From Baffinella frigidus (Eukaryota; Cryptophyceae; Cryptomonadales; Baffinellaceae): DNA of 12,988 bases. The translations under genes were made by a program, and so were the position numbers. The notes beneath the pieces were generated by a model, which saw only the letters and a program-made list of their open reading frames with translations, searched no databases and was not told where the DNA came from. The stretch covers positions 216,192-229,179 of the forward strand of contig MU646739.1 in the NCBI GenBank assembly GCA_026770585.1. The letters are read 5' to 3'. This document shows, piece by piece, positions 1 to 6,472 of this stretch. The stretch's first letter is position 1. Every line of letters starts with the position of its first letter.

Positions 1-564
1 GCTGTACACTGTTGCGAATTCGTGGATTGCTGACCCTTCTGGTACCTTCAACCACATGCTTTCGCTCAAAATCTCGGTGCGGCGCAGGTGGAGGCAAGCG
101 AGCTTCAAGTATGGGTCGTCGCGAACAACCGAAAAGGGGGGGCGCATCACTGCACCACGGGAGAAAGGGGCTCGGTTCAACCCCTATGGGTAGTTCCGGG
201 GAGCTCATCCGTAGATCCTTCCCATCTCCTCAAGAGTGAGGTGGGCGTGGCCTTCGATGTGAGTGTAAAATAAAGCACCAAAGCACCAAAGCTCAAAATA
301 CCATAATGTTCCATCCTGTTCCTGGAGGAACAGGATGGGAAATGGCTCCAACTGGTACGCGAGGGGGGGTGCGGGGGATTTTTTTGATACACTCGCTGCC
401 CTATTAACATATTTTTTTCATCGAAGGGCTTTTTCTCACACTGCAACGTGGGAGCCTAGGTGGTGGAGGGGTTTTCCAATCTCCTTTGCGTAGATCGTGA
501 GGAGACTGGTCCACATGTTTTTGCCCCACCCGCCATCCGCTCGAAAGGAGGTGCACGGGGCAAC
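1..564. other. Non-coding stretch with one hairpin
   Basis: No gene is supported here. The short open frames on both strands have no protein-like composition and overlap each other. The only clear structure is the hairpin at 311-338. A homopolymer-rich patch lies at 361-386 (G7, then T7). Confidence 0.5.
311..338. repeat. Perfect 12 bp hairpin
   Basis: CCATCCTGTTCC at 311-322 and its exact reverse complement at 327-338 are separated by a 4 nt loop (TGGA). It is a compact, isolated palindrome with no T-tract or gene next to it, so I do not call it a terminator. Confidence 0.85.
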
Positions 565-791
565 TATGTGTGGCTTAGGCAGGGGCCCCACGCAACGGGG
601 TGCTCTGCAGGGGAAAAACTAAGGAGGAGGACGCTAATGCGTACTTCTCCTGTGTGGACCCCCCATTATGGGTAGTGGTAGTTTCTTGAATGGGAAAACT
701 TTGGTGCAGTTCCCAGATCTTTTCCTAATCTCGCCTCAATTCTTGCACCGTGTAATTCACTTTCGAATAAAATCAATAAGTATCAATAAGT
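565..791 (+). repeat. Retroposon-like repeat, family 1, copy 1
   Basis: This ~227 bp stretch matches 835-1073 in the same orientation. Shared landmarks, in order, are a CACGCAACGGGGTGCTCTGC block (589-608 here), GTAGTGG(T/C)AGTTTCTTG, CCTCGCCTCAATTCTTGCAC, CACTTTCGAATAAA, and a terminal tail of two TCAATAAG units. The middle (about 610-660) is unalignable by eye. A short tandem tail at one end is typical of non-LTR (LINE or SINE) retroposition. The AATAAA at 766-771 would also fit an LTR R region. No coding capacity is visible. Confidence 0.6.
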
Positions 792-834
792 GTTCCCCCC
801 CCTGATTTCTAACACTTGCCTGGACCCAGCACTG

Positions 835-1073
835 TGTATGGAATAGGCAGAGGCCCCCACGCAACGGGGTGCTCTGCGGGGAGCCATTGGGGAGTGACAC
901 GCTGTCCGGTTCGCCGGGCTTGTGCGGGGAGCTCCTTCGTGGTTTTTCCTTATGTGTAGTGGCAGTTTCTTGGGTAGGGAAAATCTGGTGAAGAACCCAG
1001 ATGTTTTCCTAACCTCGCCTCAATTCTTGCACCGTGCATTCTCACTTTCGAATAAAGTCAATAAGTGTCAATA
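835..1073 (+). repeat. Retroposon-like repeat, family 1, copy 2
   Basis: This is the second copy of the 565-791 repeat, ending in the same double TCAATAAG tail after AATAAA (1051-1056). It is bounded by a 7 bp direct repeat AGCACTG at 828-834 and 1074-1080, which reads as a target-site duplication. No protein is encoded. The two copies lie head to tail about 40 bp apart, so a tandem duplication cannot be excluded, but the AGCACTG flanks favour an independent insertion. Confidence 0.55.
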
Positions 1074-1080
1074 AGCACTG

Positions 1081-1321
1081 CTGACTACAACTGACACTTT
1101 GAGACACATTGGGATGATTCACGCTTGTATTGCCCATCACTTTGCTAACGTCCGTACATCGGGGGAGGCCCCTTCACAACCACATCTTTCTCCTTTCACC
1201 TTTGGTGTCTGACTGATTTCACCTCACCCCCACACCCCTTGACACCTTGTGGGGTATCCGTGGCTGGAGATCTTATGCTCCAACCATGGGATACCATGAG
1301 CCTCAGAACAAGGCTGACTTG
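1081..1321. other. Non-coding stretch, nothing recognised
   Basis: The sequence is of intermediate composition, with a C-rich, pyrimidine-rich run around 1180-1245. I see no repeat shared with the rest of the window and no plausible coding frame. Confidence 0.4.
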
Positions 1322-1531
1322 GGTTCGGTGTGTGTGCGGGCGCGCTCCTTATTGGAAGCAATCAAACACCCCAAGAGAACCACCCACTATCCCCTCTTTA
1401 CGAGCCTCTGCACTGGAGAGCTAAACGCGATCCGAAAGCAAAAATGCTTTTTCTGCAGATCTTTTCTACGGAAAGGCGTGTCGTTGGGCCATGTTGGGAG
1501 AAATCCAAACCTAAAGGACCTAAAGGAGCTA
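1322..1531 (+). repeat. Retroposon-like repeat, family 2, copy 1
   Basis: This matches the reverse complement of 3249-3458 at roughly 80-85 per cent by eye. It runs from GGTTCGGTGTGTG (about 1323) to a terminal CCTAAAGGACCTAAAGGA, a double 9 bp tail unit. Similarity is retained in all reading frames, with compensating losses in each, so the conservation is of nucleotide sequence and not of a protein. No target duplication is evident around this copy. The sharp loss of similarity after the tail at both loci fixes one end of the element. Confidence 0.7.
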
Positions 1532-2023
1532 CCGGGGAGGGCAATCTGCCATGAGGGCGCGTGGTCCGCGCTCGCGTGTTTGCAGCGCGGCCTCGCCCTG
1601 GAGCTACGGCTGGGGCTGCCTGGGGTACCGATTGGTCCGTGACCCCGAGTTGTCAAAAGTGTCGTCTTTAGAAAAGAACCAGTTCCTTCCCCGGGATCGC
1701 GGCCCACCGAGACAAAAGTCGAGAGTGGAAGGTCTCAAAGCAAAAGTGGAACCTCTGTTAACTTGAAAAGTAACAGTGGAGATCCCGGCCGACTGCAAGT
1801 TGCCAACAATCGGGACCGGCAGATGGTGATTATCAGCTTCATGGGGGTTCGTCGAGTTGCTCTCCAAAGGTGCCACGCGAGCCCAGGTGAGGCAGCAAAA
1901 AACCTGCTGGCACCAGCGGCCCCTGCCAGCCAGCCAAAGGCAGGCATCGCTTGCCTGTGCAGCACCGCCGCCCTGTTCCTCCGCTCGCGCCCCCCCTGAG
2001 CCTGAGTGTGTGATGCGACCCTG
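1532..2023. other. Non-coding stretch, nothing recognised
   Basis: Open frames of 70-130 codons exist on both strands but overlap each other. None has recognisable motifs or codon structure, and one of them runs straight through the family 2 repeat. The region becomes GC-rich toward 1900-2020. Confidence 0.4.
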
Positions 2024-2064
2024 CCTCGCAGTCGAGGTCAGGTCTAGTGACCTCGACTGCGAGG
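2024..2064. repeat. Perfect 17 bp inverted repeat
   Basis: CCTCGCAGTCGAGGTCA at 2024-2040 is exactly complemented at 2048-2064 around a 7 nt loop (GGTCTAG). Its right end overlaps the left end of the next foldback element (2063-2184) by 2 bp, so two palindromes stand directly side by side. Confidence 0.9.
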
Positions 2065-2184
2065 GACCTCAATGAAACATTGTTCGGAAGTGAAAGTTTC
2101 ACTGGTGAAAGTTTCACTCACTTTCACTTCCGAAGTGAAAGTTTTACTCACTTTCACTTCCGAACAATATTTCATTGAGGTCCC
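2063..2184. mobile_element. Foldback / MITE-like element with 34 bp TIRs
   Basis: The arms 2063-2096 and 2151-2184 are complementary at 33 of 34 positions, starting GGGACCTCAATGAAA. The interior (2097-2150) is built of alternating copies of GTGAAAGTTTCACT and its complement, so nearly the whole 122 bp can fold back. It has no coding capacity and no unambiguous target duplication. Confidence 0.8.
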
Positions 2185-2857
2185 TTTTGGTTTTGTTAAC
2201 AACCAACATTGCCAGCCGCCTCGCCCATCTGTGGTGGACACCGCGGGAGGACTCGGCACGGATTTGTACCGCACACCCAGCATGTCAACTTGAGGATAGT
2301 CGGTCAACCGGAGTGAGTCAGAGCCAGACCGATGGCGGCCTGGTACCACCAGCAACCCGTAGCAGCTTATAACCGGGGCGGGTACTCAAGTGATTTTCAG
2401 CTAGACCGATGAGATCTCTTCGGTATCTCCCGTCAGCAATTCGAGGTCCCTAGGGTTTCCTACGGTAGGGTCATAGGAAAGATGTTTTTTTTATAAAACA
2501 CCCGAATCCTTGCAAGGACCCAGTAAAAGCTACTACGGGTCGCTGGTGGTAGCGGGCAGCTTGATCCCTCTGGTCTCGTCGCACCTCTCCCCCTAGCTCC
2601 ATACCGCGGTCGTGTTTGTCAACTTATTAAATCTCGCTTTTCCCCCTGGATCGCGCAGGTGGGACTCGGGGGGGGGGGAGGCTCATCACCTGTCCGACCG
2701 AGGCTCACAGGGGGGGGCTGATAGAACGGACACCTTCTGGAGGAGACATTCGGGCAAACGGTCCTGGGATGGACCTCCACAGGGAGACCTTCGTGGGCTT
2801 GAATCAGGAGGTCAGCTGCCACTTTTGGGAACCCGAGGCGGGCCCGTCGCCCCGCTC
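2185..2857. other. Non-coding stretch with one core motif
   Basis: No gene is supported. The block near 2448-2478 (CCTAGGG, CTACGGTAGGG) matches the core found in the loops of many palindromes further right. G-runs occur at 2671-2680 and 2711-2717. The two ~100-codon frames here lack recognisable motifs. Confidence 0.4.
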
Positions 2858-3029
2858 CCACCAACCCTCACGGAAGGACCAAATCCAGTGATTTCGACCT
2901 GTTCCCAAAAGTTGATTTTCACCCAGATTGGGACTTAAGTTGACACAGACACCCCAGATCTGGAGTCTTATGCAAGGTGAATCTGAGGTCTGAAGATCGG
3001 CGGTTTGGTCTTTTCGTGAGGGTTGGTGG
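2858..3029. repeat. Inverted repeat with 27 bp arms
   Basis: The arms 2858-2884 and 3003-3029 are complementary at about 24 of 27 positions, with ends reading CCACCAACCCTCACG inward. The same CCACCAACCCTCACGG string recurs at 5954-5969, just outside another palindromic element, so it may be a family terminus. The interior of about 118 bp is non-coding. Confidence 0.6.
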
Positions 3030-3205
3030 CAGTAGGTCAGCTGCGGGGCGTGTCTTGGCAGCAGGGTTTTGGGTGTATGCTCGCAAGCACGTCGGTAGCC
3101 TCGGGGGCGGTTGTGCTTGTGAAAGCATCCATCTCAGTTGCGGCGCGCGTATTCAGATCAGCCCACTCAAAAAAACGGCTTTAAGGGATATGGGGCGGAG
3201 GGGTT
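3030..3205. other. Unassigned spacer
   Basis: No repeat or gene is recognised here. An open frame on the plus strand passes from the preceding palindrome into the family 2 repeat and is therefore not credible. Confidence 0.35.
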
Positions 3206-3248
3206 GCGACCCGAGAAGCTGTGGCATCTTTGTAAAGTCACTGGGGGG
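3206..3248 (+). repeat. 43 bp direct repeat, left copy
   Basis: This is identical to 3459-3501 except for one base (G versus C at 3221). The pair tightly brackets the inverted family 2 repeat and behaves like an unusually long target-site duplication. It contains GCATCTTTGTAAAGTCAC. Confidence 0.85.
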
Positions 3249-3458
3249 TCCTTTAGGTCCTTTAGGTTTTAAATGCTCCCAATATATGCCAACGACACGC
3301 CGTTCCGTAGAAGGGATCTGCAGAGAAAGCATTTTTGCTTTCGGATCGCGTTTCGCTCTCCAATGCAGAGGCTCGTGAAGAGGGGATAAAGGGTTGGTTC
3401 TCTTGGGGTGTTTGAGTTGATCCATAGGACCTGGCTCGCCCACACACCGAACCACAAG
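3249..3458 (-). mobile_element. Retroposon-like repeat, family 2, copy 2, with long flanking duplication
   Basis: This is the inverted copy of 1322-1531. Read on the minus strand it ends with the double CCTAAAGGA tail, exactly where the left 43 bp direct repeat begins, and its other end (near GGTTCGGTG) lies next to the right direct repeat. The element is therefore about 210 bp and inserted as a unit. The short tandem tail suggests LINE-dependent retroposition. I cannot see clear RNA polymerase III boxes, so SINE status is unproven. Confidence 0.7.
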
Positions 3459-3501
3459 GCGACCCGAGAAGCTCTGGCATCTTTGTAAAGTCACTGGGGG
3501 G
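3459..3501 (+). repeat. 43 bp direct repeat, right copy
   Basis: This is the right member of the pair with 3206-3248 (42 of 43 identical). It is followed by an extra G-run and unrelated sequence. Confidence 0.85.
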
Positions 3502-3522
3502 GGCGGAGACCCTTATCAATTT

Positions 3523-3575
3523 CAACACGGCCGCCATGCTTTATTAATTCATTAATTCCAACACGGCCGCCATGC
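3523..3575 (+). repeat. 17 bp direct repeat pair
   Basis: CAACACGGCCGCCATGC occurs at 3523-3539 and again at 3559-3575, separated by the AT-rich spacer TTTATTAATTCATTAATTC. This is either a local tandem duplication of about 36 bp or a small target duplication. Confidence 0.8.
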
Positions 3576-3632
3576 GTGCACCCCAACAGTGTTGAGTGTG
3601 AACTGTCCCACGCCACACCGCCACAGTGCTGT

Positions 3633-3735
3633 ATCCCTCAAGTGGCCAGGTGGTCAAATTTGACAGCCAAGAGGTCCTAGGCAGGTCCTGGCGCCCTACG
3701 GTTGGGCTTATGAGCCTACTCGCCACTTACGGGAT
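3633..3735. mobile_element. MITE-like element, 'AAGTGGC' family, copy 1
   Basis: The ends are ATCCCTCAAGTGGCCAG at 3633-3649 and the complement of ATCCCGTAAGTGGCGAG at 3719-3735. The interior contains GGTCCTAGGCAGGTCC and CCCTACGGTTGGG. Related copies lie at 4512-4575 and 5713-5783, with a fragment at 4932-4955. Non-coding. Confidence 0.6.
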
Positions 3736-3764
3736 AGCTGTGGTGGAGTGACTGGAGGAGAGGC
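3736..3764 (+). repeat. 29 bp direct repeat, left copy
   Basis: This matches 3888-3916 at 27 of 29 positions and contains GTGGTGGAGTGACTGGAGGA. The two copies abut both ends of the palindrome 3766-3886, leaving a single C on each side. Confidence 0.8.
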
Positions 3765-3765
3765 C

Positions 3766-3886
3766 TACAGGGGTACCTCGTTCATAAGAAACCGCACCCC
3801 CCTAGGACCATACAGTAGCCCTATGCCTAGGGCCCTACGGTGGTCATAGGGGGGTGGACGTTTCTTATGAGCGAGGCACCCCTGTA
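3766..3886. mobile_element. Foldback hairpin, 'CAGGGGTACCTCG' family, copy 1
   Basis: The ends are TACAGGGGTACCTCG and its complement, followed inward by CATAAGAAAC and a C-run or G-run. The centre carries CCTAGGACC and CCTACGGTGG-type motifs. It is a near-complete palindrome of about 121 bp, directly flanked by 29 bp direct repeats (3736-3764 and 3888-3916). It has no coding capacity. Confidence 0.8.
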
Positions 3887-3887
3887 C

Positions 3888-3916
3888 AGCCGTGGTGGAG
3901 TGACTGGAGGACAGGC
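3888..3916 (+). repeat. 29 bp direct repeat, right copy
   Basis: This is the right member of the pair with 3736-3764. It is followed by the small CAGGGCATCTC hairpin that begins the tandem block. Confidence 0.8.
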
Positions 3917-3917
3917 T

Positions 3918-4095
3918 TAGCGACAGGGCATCTCTTTGGGGAAGGAGATGCCTGTTTTGACACCAGAAGGGCCTACAGGGGTACCTCGCTCATAAGAAAC
4001 CGCCCCCCCTAAGGACCCTACAGTAGCACCATGCCTAGGGTCCTATGGTGGTCCTGGGGGGGGGGGCGGTTTCTTATGAGCGAGGTACCCCTGTA
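3918..4095 (+). repeat. Tandem hairpin block, unit 1
   Basis: The unit consists of a small hairpin (GGCATCTC / GAGATGCC around 3925-3952), a short linker, and then the foldback hairpin at 3974-4095 with CAGGGGTACCTCGCTC ends. The next ~176 bp (4095-4271) repeats it with only a handful of changes, indicating recent segmental duplication. Confidence 0.8.
3974..4095. mobile_element. Foldback hairpin, 'CAGGGGTACCTCG' family, copy 2
   Basis: This is a 122 bp palindrome. The arms share CTCATAAGAAACCGCC followed by a C-run on the left and a G-run on the right. The centre is CCTACAGTAG / CTATGGTGG. It is nearly identical to copy 3. Confidence 0.85.
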
Positions 4096-4271
4096 GCGAC
4101 AGGGCATCTCTTTGGGGAAGGAGATGCCTGTTTTGATACCAGAAGGGCCTACAGGGGTACCTCGCTCATAAGAAACCGCCCCCCCTAAGGACCCTACAGT
4201 AGGACCATGCCTAGGGTTCTATGGTGGTCCTAGGGGGGGGGGCGGTTTCTTATGAGCGAGGTACCCCTGTA
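4095..4271 (+). repeat. Tandem hairpin block, unit 2
   Basis: This unit is a near-identical repeat of 3918-4095, including the small GGCATCTC hairpin, the linker with GATACCAGAAGGGCC, and the large hairpin at 4150-4271. Differences are single bases and G-run length. Confidence 0.8.
4150..4271. mobile_element. Foldback hairpin, 'CAGGGGTACCTCG' family, copy 3
   Basis: This is a 122 bp palindrome, almost identical to 3974-4095. It is followed by a GC-rich imperfect mini-hairpin (about 4280-4304) and then copy 4. Confidence 0.85.
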
Positions 4272-4303
4272 GCGAGATGACACGCACGCTCTCGTTGCGC
4301 GTG

Positions 4304-4470
4304 CAGGGGTACCTCGCTCATAAGAACCCCCCCCCCCCCTAGGACCCTACAGTAGGCCTATGAAAACGCCCCCCCCCCCTCTAGGACCACCGTAGAGCCG
4401 TAGGCATAGGCCTACTGTAGGGTCCTAAGGGGGGGCTGTTTCTTATGAGCGAGGTACAAGAGCCCCTGTA
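4304..4470. mobile_element. Foldback hairpin, 'CAGGGGTACCTCG' family, copy 4, with nested palindrome
   Basis: The outer arms are CAGGGGTACCTCGCTC on the left and the complement on the right, interrupted by AAGAG at 4458-4462. Inside lies a perfect 22 bp inverted repeat (4341-4362 and 4405-4426; it contains CCTACAGTAGGCCTATG). Its loop holds another C-run plus CTAGGACCACCGTAG, as if a second family copy had inserted or recombined into the centre. Confidence 0.75.
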
Positions 4471-4471
4471 G

Positions 4472-4601
4472 AACTCTCACTTTGCCTTGGCCCACGCAAA
4501 AACGACTCGCGGAGGTCCTAGGCAGGTCCTAGGGCCCTACGGTAGGGGTATGCGCCTACTGGCCACTTGAGGGGCAACTCTCACTTGGCCTTGGCCCACG
4601 C
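4472..4601 (+). repeat. 26 bp direct repeats bracketing an element copy
   Basis: AACTCTCACTT(T/G)GCCTTGGCC followed by CACGC is found at 4472-4497 and 4576-4601 (one mismatch). Between them lies an 'AAGTGGC' family MITE relative (4512-4575), containing GGTCCTAGGCAGGTCC and CCTACGGTAGG. The layout matches an insertion with a long target duplication. Confidence 0.75.
4512..4575 (-). mobile_element. MITE-like element, 'AAGTGGC' family, copy 2
   Basis: Its reverse complement matches 5715-5777 closely, sharing CAAGTGGC, CAGTAGGC, CCCTACCGTAGGGCCC and CCTAGGACCTGCCTAGG. One terminal inverted repeat looks degraded on its left side. Confidence 0.65.
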
Positions 4602-4620
4602 GTCTGTCTCGGCCTGCACG

Positions 4621-4703
4621 CGGGGGTAATTTCGGTGATTTGGTGTAATTTCGGTAATTCGGGGGTAATTTCGGTAATTCGGGGGTAATTTCGGTAATTT
4701 GGA
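4621..4703 (+). repeat. 20 bp tandem repeat, about four units
   Basis: The consensus is GGGGGTAATTTCGGTAATTC, with unit starts near 4622, 4642 (19 bp), 4661 and 4681. It ends in a G-rich patch. The minus-strand reading gives a PNYRNYPRITEI-type repetitive frame, which I treat as a by-product. Confidence 0.9.
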
Positions 4704-4763
4704 GGGGGGGGTTGGAGGCCCGCCCGCCACGACGCGGTCCTCCTCCGCGATCTCCTCAATCCA

Positions 4764-4920
4764 ATCCGGTCAGGTATTTAATTTAAATGCTCGGCGGAGT
4801 TCCCCATACAACGAAAATTACTACACAAGCGATAAAAGAGTCGTGTCCAAAAGATCATGTGTAGTAATTTTCGTACATCCGGGGAACTCCCGAGCATTTA
4901 ATTTAAATACCTGACCGGAT
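4764..4920. mobile_element. Foldback MITE with ~60 bp arms
   Basis: This is a 157 bp palindrome with ATCCGGTCAGGTATTT at the left end and its complement at the right. The arms continue through AATTTAAATGCTCGG, GGAGTTCCCC and CGAAAATTACTACAC, leaving a loop of about 35 nt. An 11 bp direct repeat AATCCAATCCG (4758-4768 and 4923-4933) brackets it, overlapping the left arm by a few bases, so part of it may be the target duplication. A matching GTGTAGTAATTTTC string recurs at 7163-7176. Confidence 0.85.
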
Positions 4921-4980
4921 GAAATCCAATCCGTAGGGCCCTAGGACCTGCCTACAGGGGTACCCAAACACAATCTCATC

Positions 4981-5108
4981 TCGGACCATACCAGAATCTG
5001 TCCTGATGAAAAGGCGTAAGATAGCATCATTCGATGCCTAAAAAAGCATTACCCTTACCTTCCACCTGGGAAGCCTAAGATAGCGGGACAAATTCTGTCT
5101 TGGTCCGA
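4981..5108. mobile_element. Inverted-repeat element with ~23 bp ends
   Basis: The end TCGGACCATACCAGAATC (start 4981) is complementary, with a few mismatches, to 5086-5108 (CAAATTCTGTCTTGGTCC inside). Within it, (G)TAAGATAGC occurs twice in direct orientation (about 5027 and 5076). Non-coding. Confidence 0.6.
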
Positions 5109-5127
5109 AATTTAATTCAGTGCGGGG

Positions 5128-5251
5128 GTGGAGTTAGAATCCATCCGGAAAATGCTCGTATGAGCGGCCGACACGGGGTACAGTAAGTGGCACAATGCGT
5201 AGCATGTGCGGTGCTGATGCTGGTTGTTTGGCAATGAATTACCAATCTCTC
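5128..5251 (+). mobile_element. Retroposon-like repeat, family 3, copy 1
   Basis: This is one of three copies (with 6473-6608 inverted and 9595-9722) of a ~128 bp element. Hallmarks are GTGGAGTTAGAATCCATCC near the start, GGCCGACACGGGGTACAG in the middle, GCATGTGCGG, GGTTGTTTGGCAAT, and an end reading CAATCTCTCT. The right flank is TTTAATGCGGGG (5252-5263). The left flank (5111-5127) contains the same string with five extra bases, so a decayed 12 bp target duplication is likely. A 55-codon frame starts at 5193 and runs out of the element; I regard it as fortuitous. Confidence 0.75.
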
Positions 5252-5329
5252 TTTAATGCGGGGACAGATTCAATCGTCAGTGCCTTTTCGTATGATCATA
5301 ACGGTGGAATTTGCTATCTGAACCTCGAC

Positions 5330-5491
5330 CCACACAGCGGACTTCGAAGGGATTTTGAATAACCCCTTAGCGATAAGACCTAGGACCCTACGGTAGGCAA
5401 CCCGTAGGGTCACAGGAGGGGTTTGTACGGATGAGGTAACGGAAAGGTGGCCCAATTCGGGCCGAAAATCCCTTCGTACCCCGTTGTGTGG
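5330..5491. mobile_element. MITE, 'CCACACAGCGG' family, intact copy
   Basis: This is a 162 bp element with imperfect ~27 bp terminal inverted repeats: CCACACAGCGGAC then TTCGAAGGGATTTT on the left (5330-5356), and the complement of CCACACAACGGGG then TACGAAGGGATTTT on the right (5465-5491). The interior includes CTTAGCGATAAGACC, CCTAGGACCCTACGGTAGG and GGATGAGGTAACGG. The inverted relative at 6426-6730 has the same interior order. No transposase is encoded and no certain target duplication is visible. Confidence 0.8.
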
Positions 5492-5712
5492 ATAGCTCGA
5501 TCATAGAATGAAACCAACCTCTAAGAAAGCAAAAGGTACTCGAAATTGACGCTGTGCATGCGAAATTACAGGCGTGCCTGCAAATCCGAAAAAAAACAGC
5601 CTTAGGACCCTATGGTAGACTCAAGGTTGGCTTGGTGGGCACGTGCGTGGAATCAACGAAGGACCTCTTCTCGAGATCTGTTGGAGGAGGGTTGAAACAT
5701 AGGAATGTAGAT
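5492..5712. other. Unassigned spacer
   Basis: There is no gene. It contains one isolated core motif (CTTAGGACCCTATGGTAG, 5600-5617), like the palindrome centres nearby, and a purine run of A8 at about 5591. Confidence 0.4.
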
Positions 5713-5783
5713 ATCCCTTAAGTGGCGAGTAGGCTCATACGCCCTACCGTAGGGCCCTAGGACCTGCCTAGGACTTAAGGGGT
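5713..5783 (+). mobile_element. MITE-like element, 'AAGTGGC' family, copy 3
   Basis: The ends are ATCCCTTAAGT (5713-5723) and ACTTAAGGGGT (5773-5783). The interior is GGCGAGTAGGCTCATAC, then CCCTACCGTAGGGCCC, then TAGGACCTGCCTAGG. It is the best preserved short copy of the family at about 71 bp. Confidence 0.7.
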
Positions 5784-5840
5784 CCTTTAAGACCCCCTCG
5801 TCACTCAAGAGATACGGCTACCTGGAAAAGGGAATTCAAA

Positions 5841-5879
5841 CTCCCATGGCGCGAGGCCGGTCCACTAAAACCATGGGAG
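5841..5879. repeat. 9 bp inverted repeat
   Basis: CTCCCATGG (5841-5849) is exactly complemented by CCATGGGAG (5871-5879) with a 21 nt loop. Isolated; no function assigned. Confidence 0.7.
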
Positions 5880-5970
5880 CCATGATGAGGTGGATCCGGA
5901 CCAGTTGGTCGTCAATGAAGAACTCTCTCTCTCTTTGGAACGACGAGACTCACCACCAACCCTCACGGCG

Positions 5971-6084
5971 TGGGCAAATCGACGGTTTTCGATGCGAGAT
6001 TTCAAGGGGGTTCACGTCGGAATCCGACTTCAACGGCTCCAATTCCCCTTGAAATCGGGAAATCGAAAACCGTCGATTTGCCCA
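5971..6084. mobile_element. Foldback MITE with ~39 bp TIRs
   Basis: The left arm 5971-6009 (starts TGGGCAAATCGACGG, ends GATTTCAAGGGG) is complementary to 6045-6084 with a few mismatches in the middle. A weaker palindrome, GTCGGAATCCGAC, sits at the centre (6016-6028). Total length is 114 bp. The sequence just outside on the left (CCACCAACCCTCACGG, 5954-5969) also occurs at 2858-2873. Confidence 0.85.
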
Positions 6085-6287
6085 AGCCTCAGCCCGGCCT
6101 GCGTAGCCACGGCTGAACCCGCCACCTCTGGACATCAAGACCACCCTTGAAGCTGCTGGGTCCGCGCCTGCATCCCCCTAAACCCTAGACCCTTACTCTC
6201 TACTGCAGGGGCAACGACAAGGGCGATGCCGCGGCCTGCTACACTTCAGAAGATCAAGAACATTCCGCATCTTCTTAAATGTTATAC
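6085..6287. other. Unassigned spacer with possible exon remnant
   Basis: A telomere-like CCCCTAAACCCTAGACCC (6176-6193) is followed by a pyrimidine-rich stretch and CTGCAG (6203-6208), which resembles a 3' splice site on the plus strand. After it an open stretch reads GNDKGDAAACYTSEDQEHSASS then stop. This could be a transposed exon end, but there is no partner exon in view and I do not annotate a gene. Confidence 0.25.
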
Positions 6288-6336
6288 TTCAGCTATTTCC
6301 TAGTTTCCTTATAGTTCAGCTATTTCCTAGTTTCCT
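6288..6336 (+). repeat. 27 bp direct repeat, two units
   Basis: TTCAGCTATTTCCTAGTTTC plus CT occurs at 6288-6309 and 6315-6336, separated by TATAG. This is a simple local duplication in an AT-rich patch. Confidence 0.9.
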
Positions 6337-6459
6337 CTTAAGCCTCTGTCAATGACTTCTTTTCTGAGAGGAGACAAGAGGCTGAGGTCTCACGGGCAGG
6401 CCTGCAGAGGTAAAGGCCCACCCTACCACACAGCGGGCTACGCGCAGGGATTTTTGGCG

Positions 6460-6472
6460 CATTTTGAAGCGA
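6460..6472 (+). repeat. 13 bp target-site duplication, left
   Basis: CATTTTGAAGCGA here is repeated exactly at 6609-6621, directly bracketing the inserted family 3 element. Confidence 0.9.

Noticed and set aside
311-338. Intrinsic terminator
   Set aside because: The hairpin lacks a following T-tract and there is no upstream gene.
565-1073. Pair of LTRs of a retrotransposon
   Set aside because: The copies are only ~40 bp apart with no internal coding region, and the tandem tail fits non-LTR retroposition better. Solo-LTR origin remains possible.
3153-3494. 113-codon minus-strand frame conserved at 1330-1554
   Set aside because: Conservation is at nucleotide level in several frames of a repeat, with no frame favoured.
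5193-5360. 55-codon frame starting MRSMCGADAGC
   Set aside because: It spans the end of a retroposon, its target duplication and the start of a MITE; the other copies of the repeat do not keep the downstream frame.
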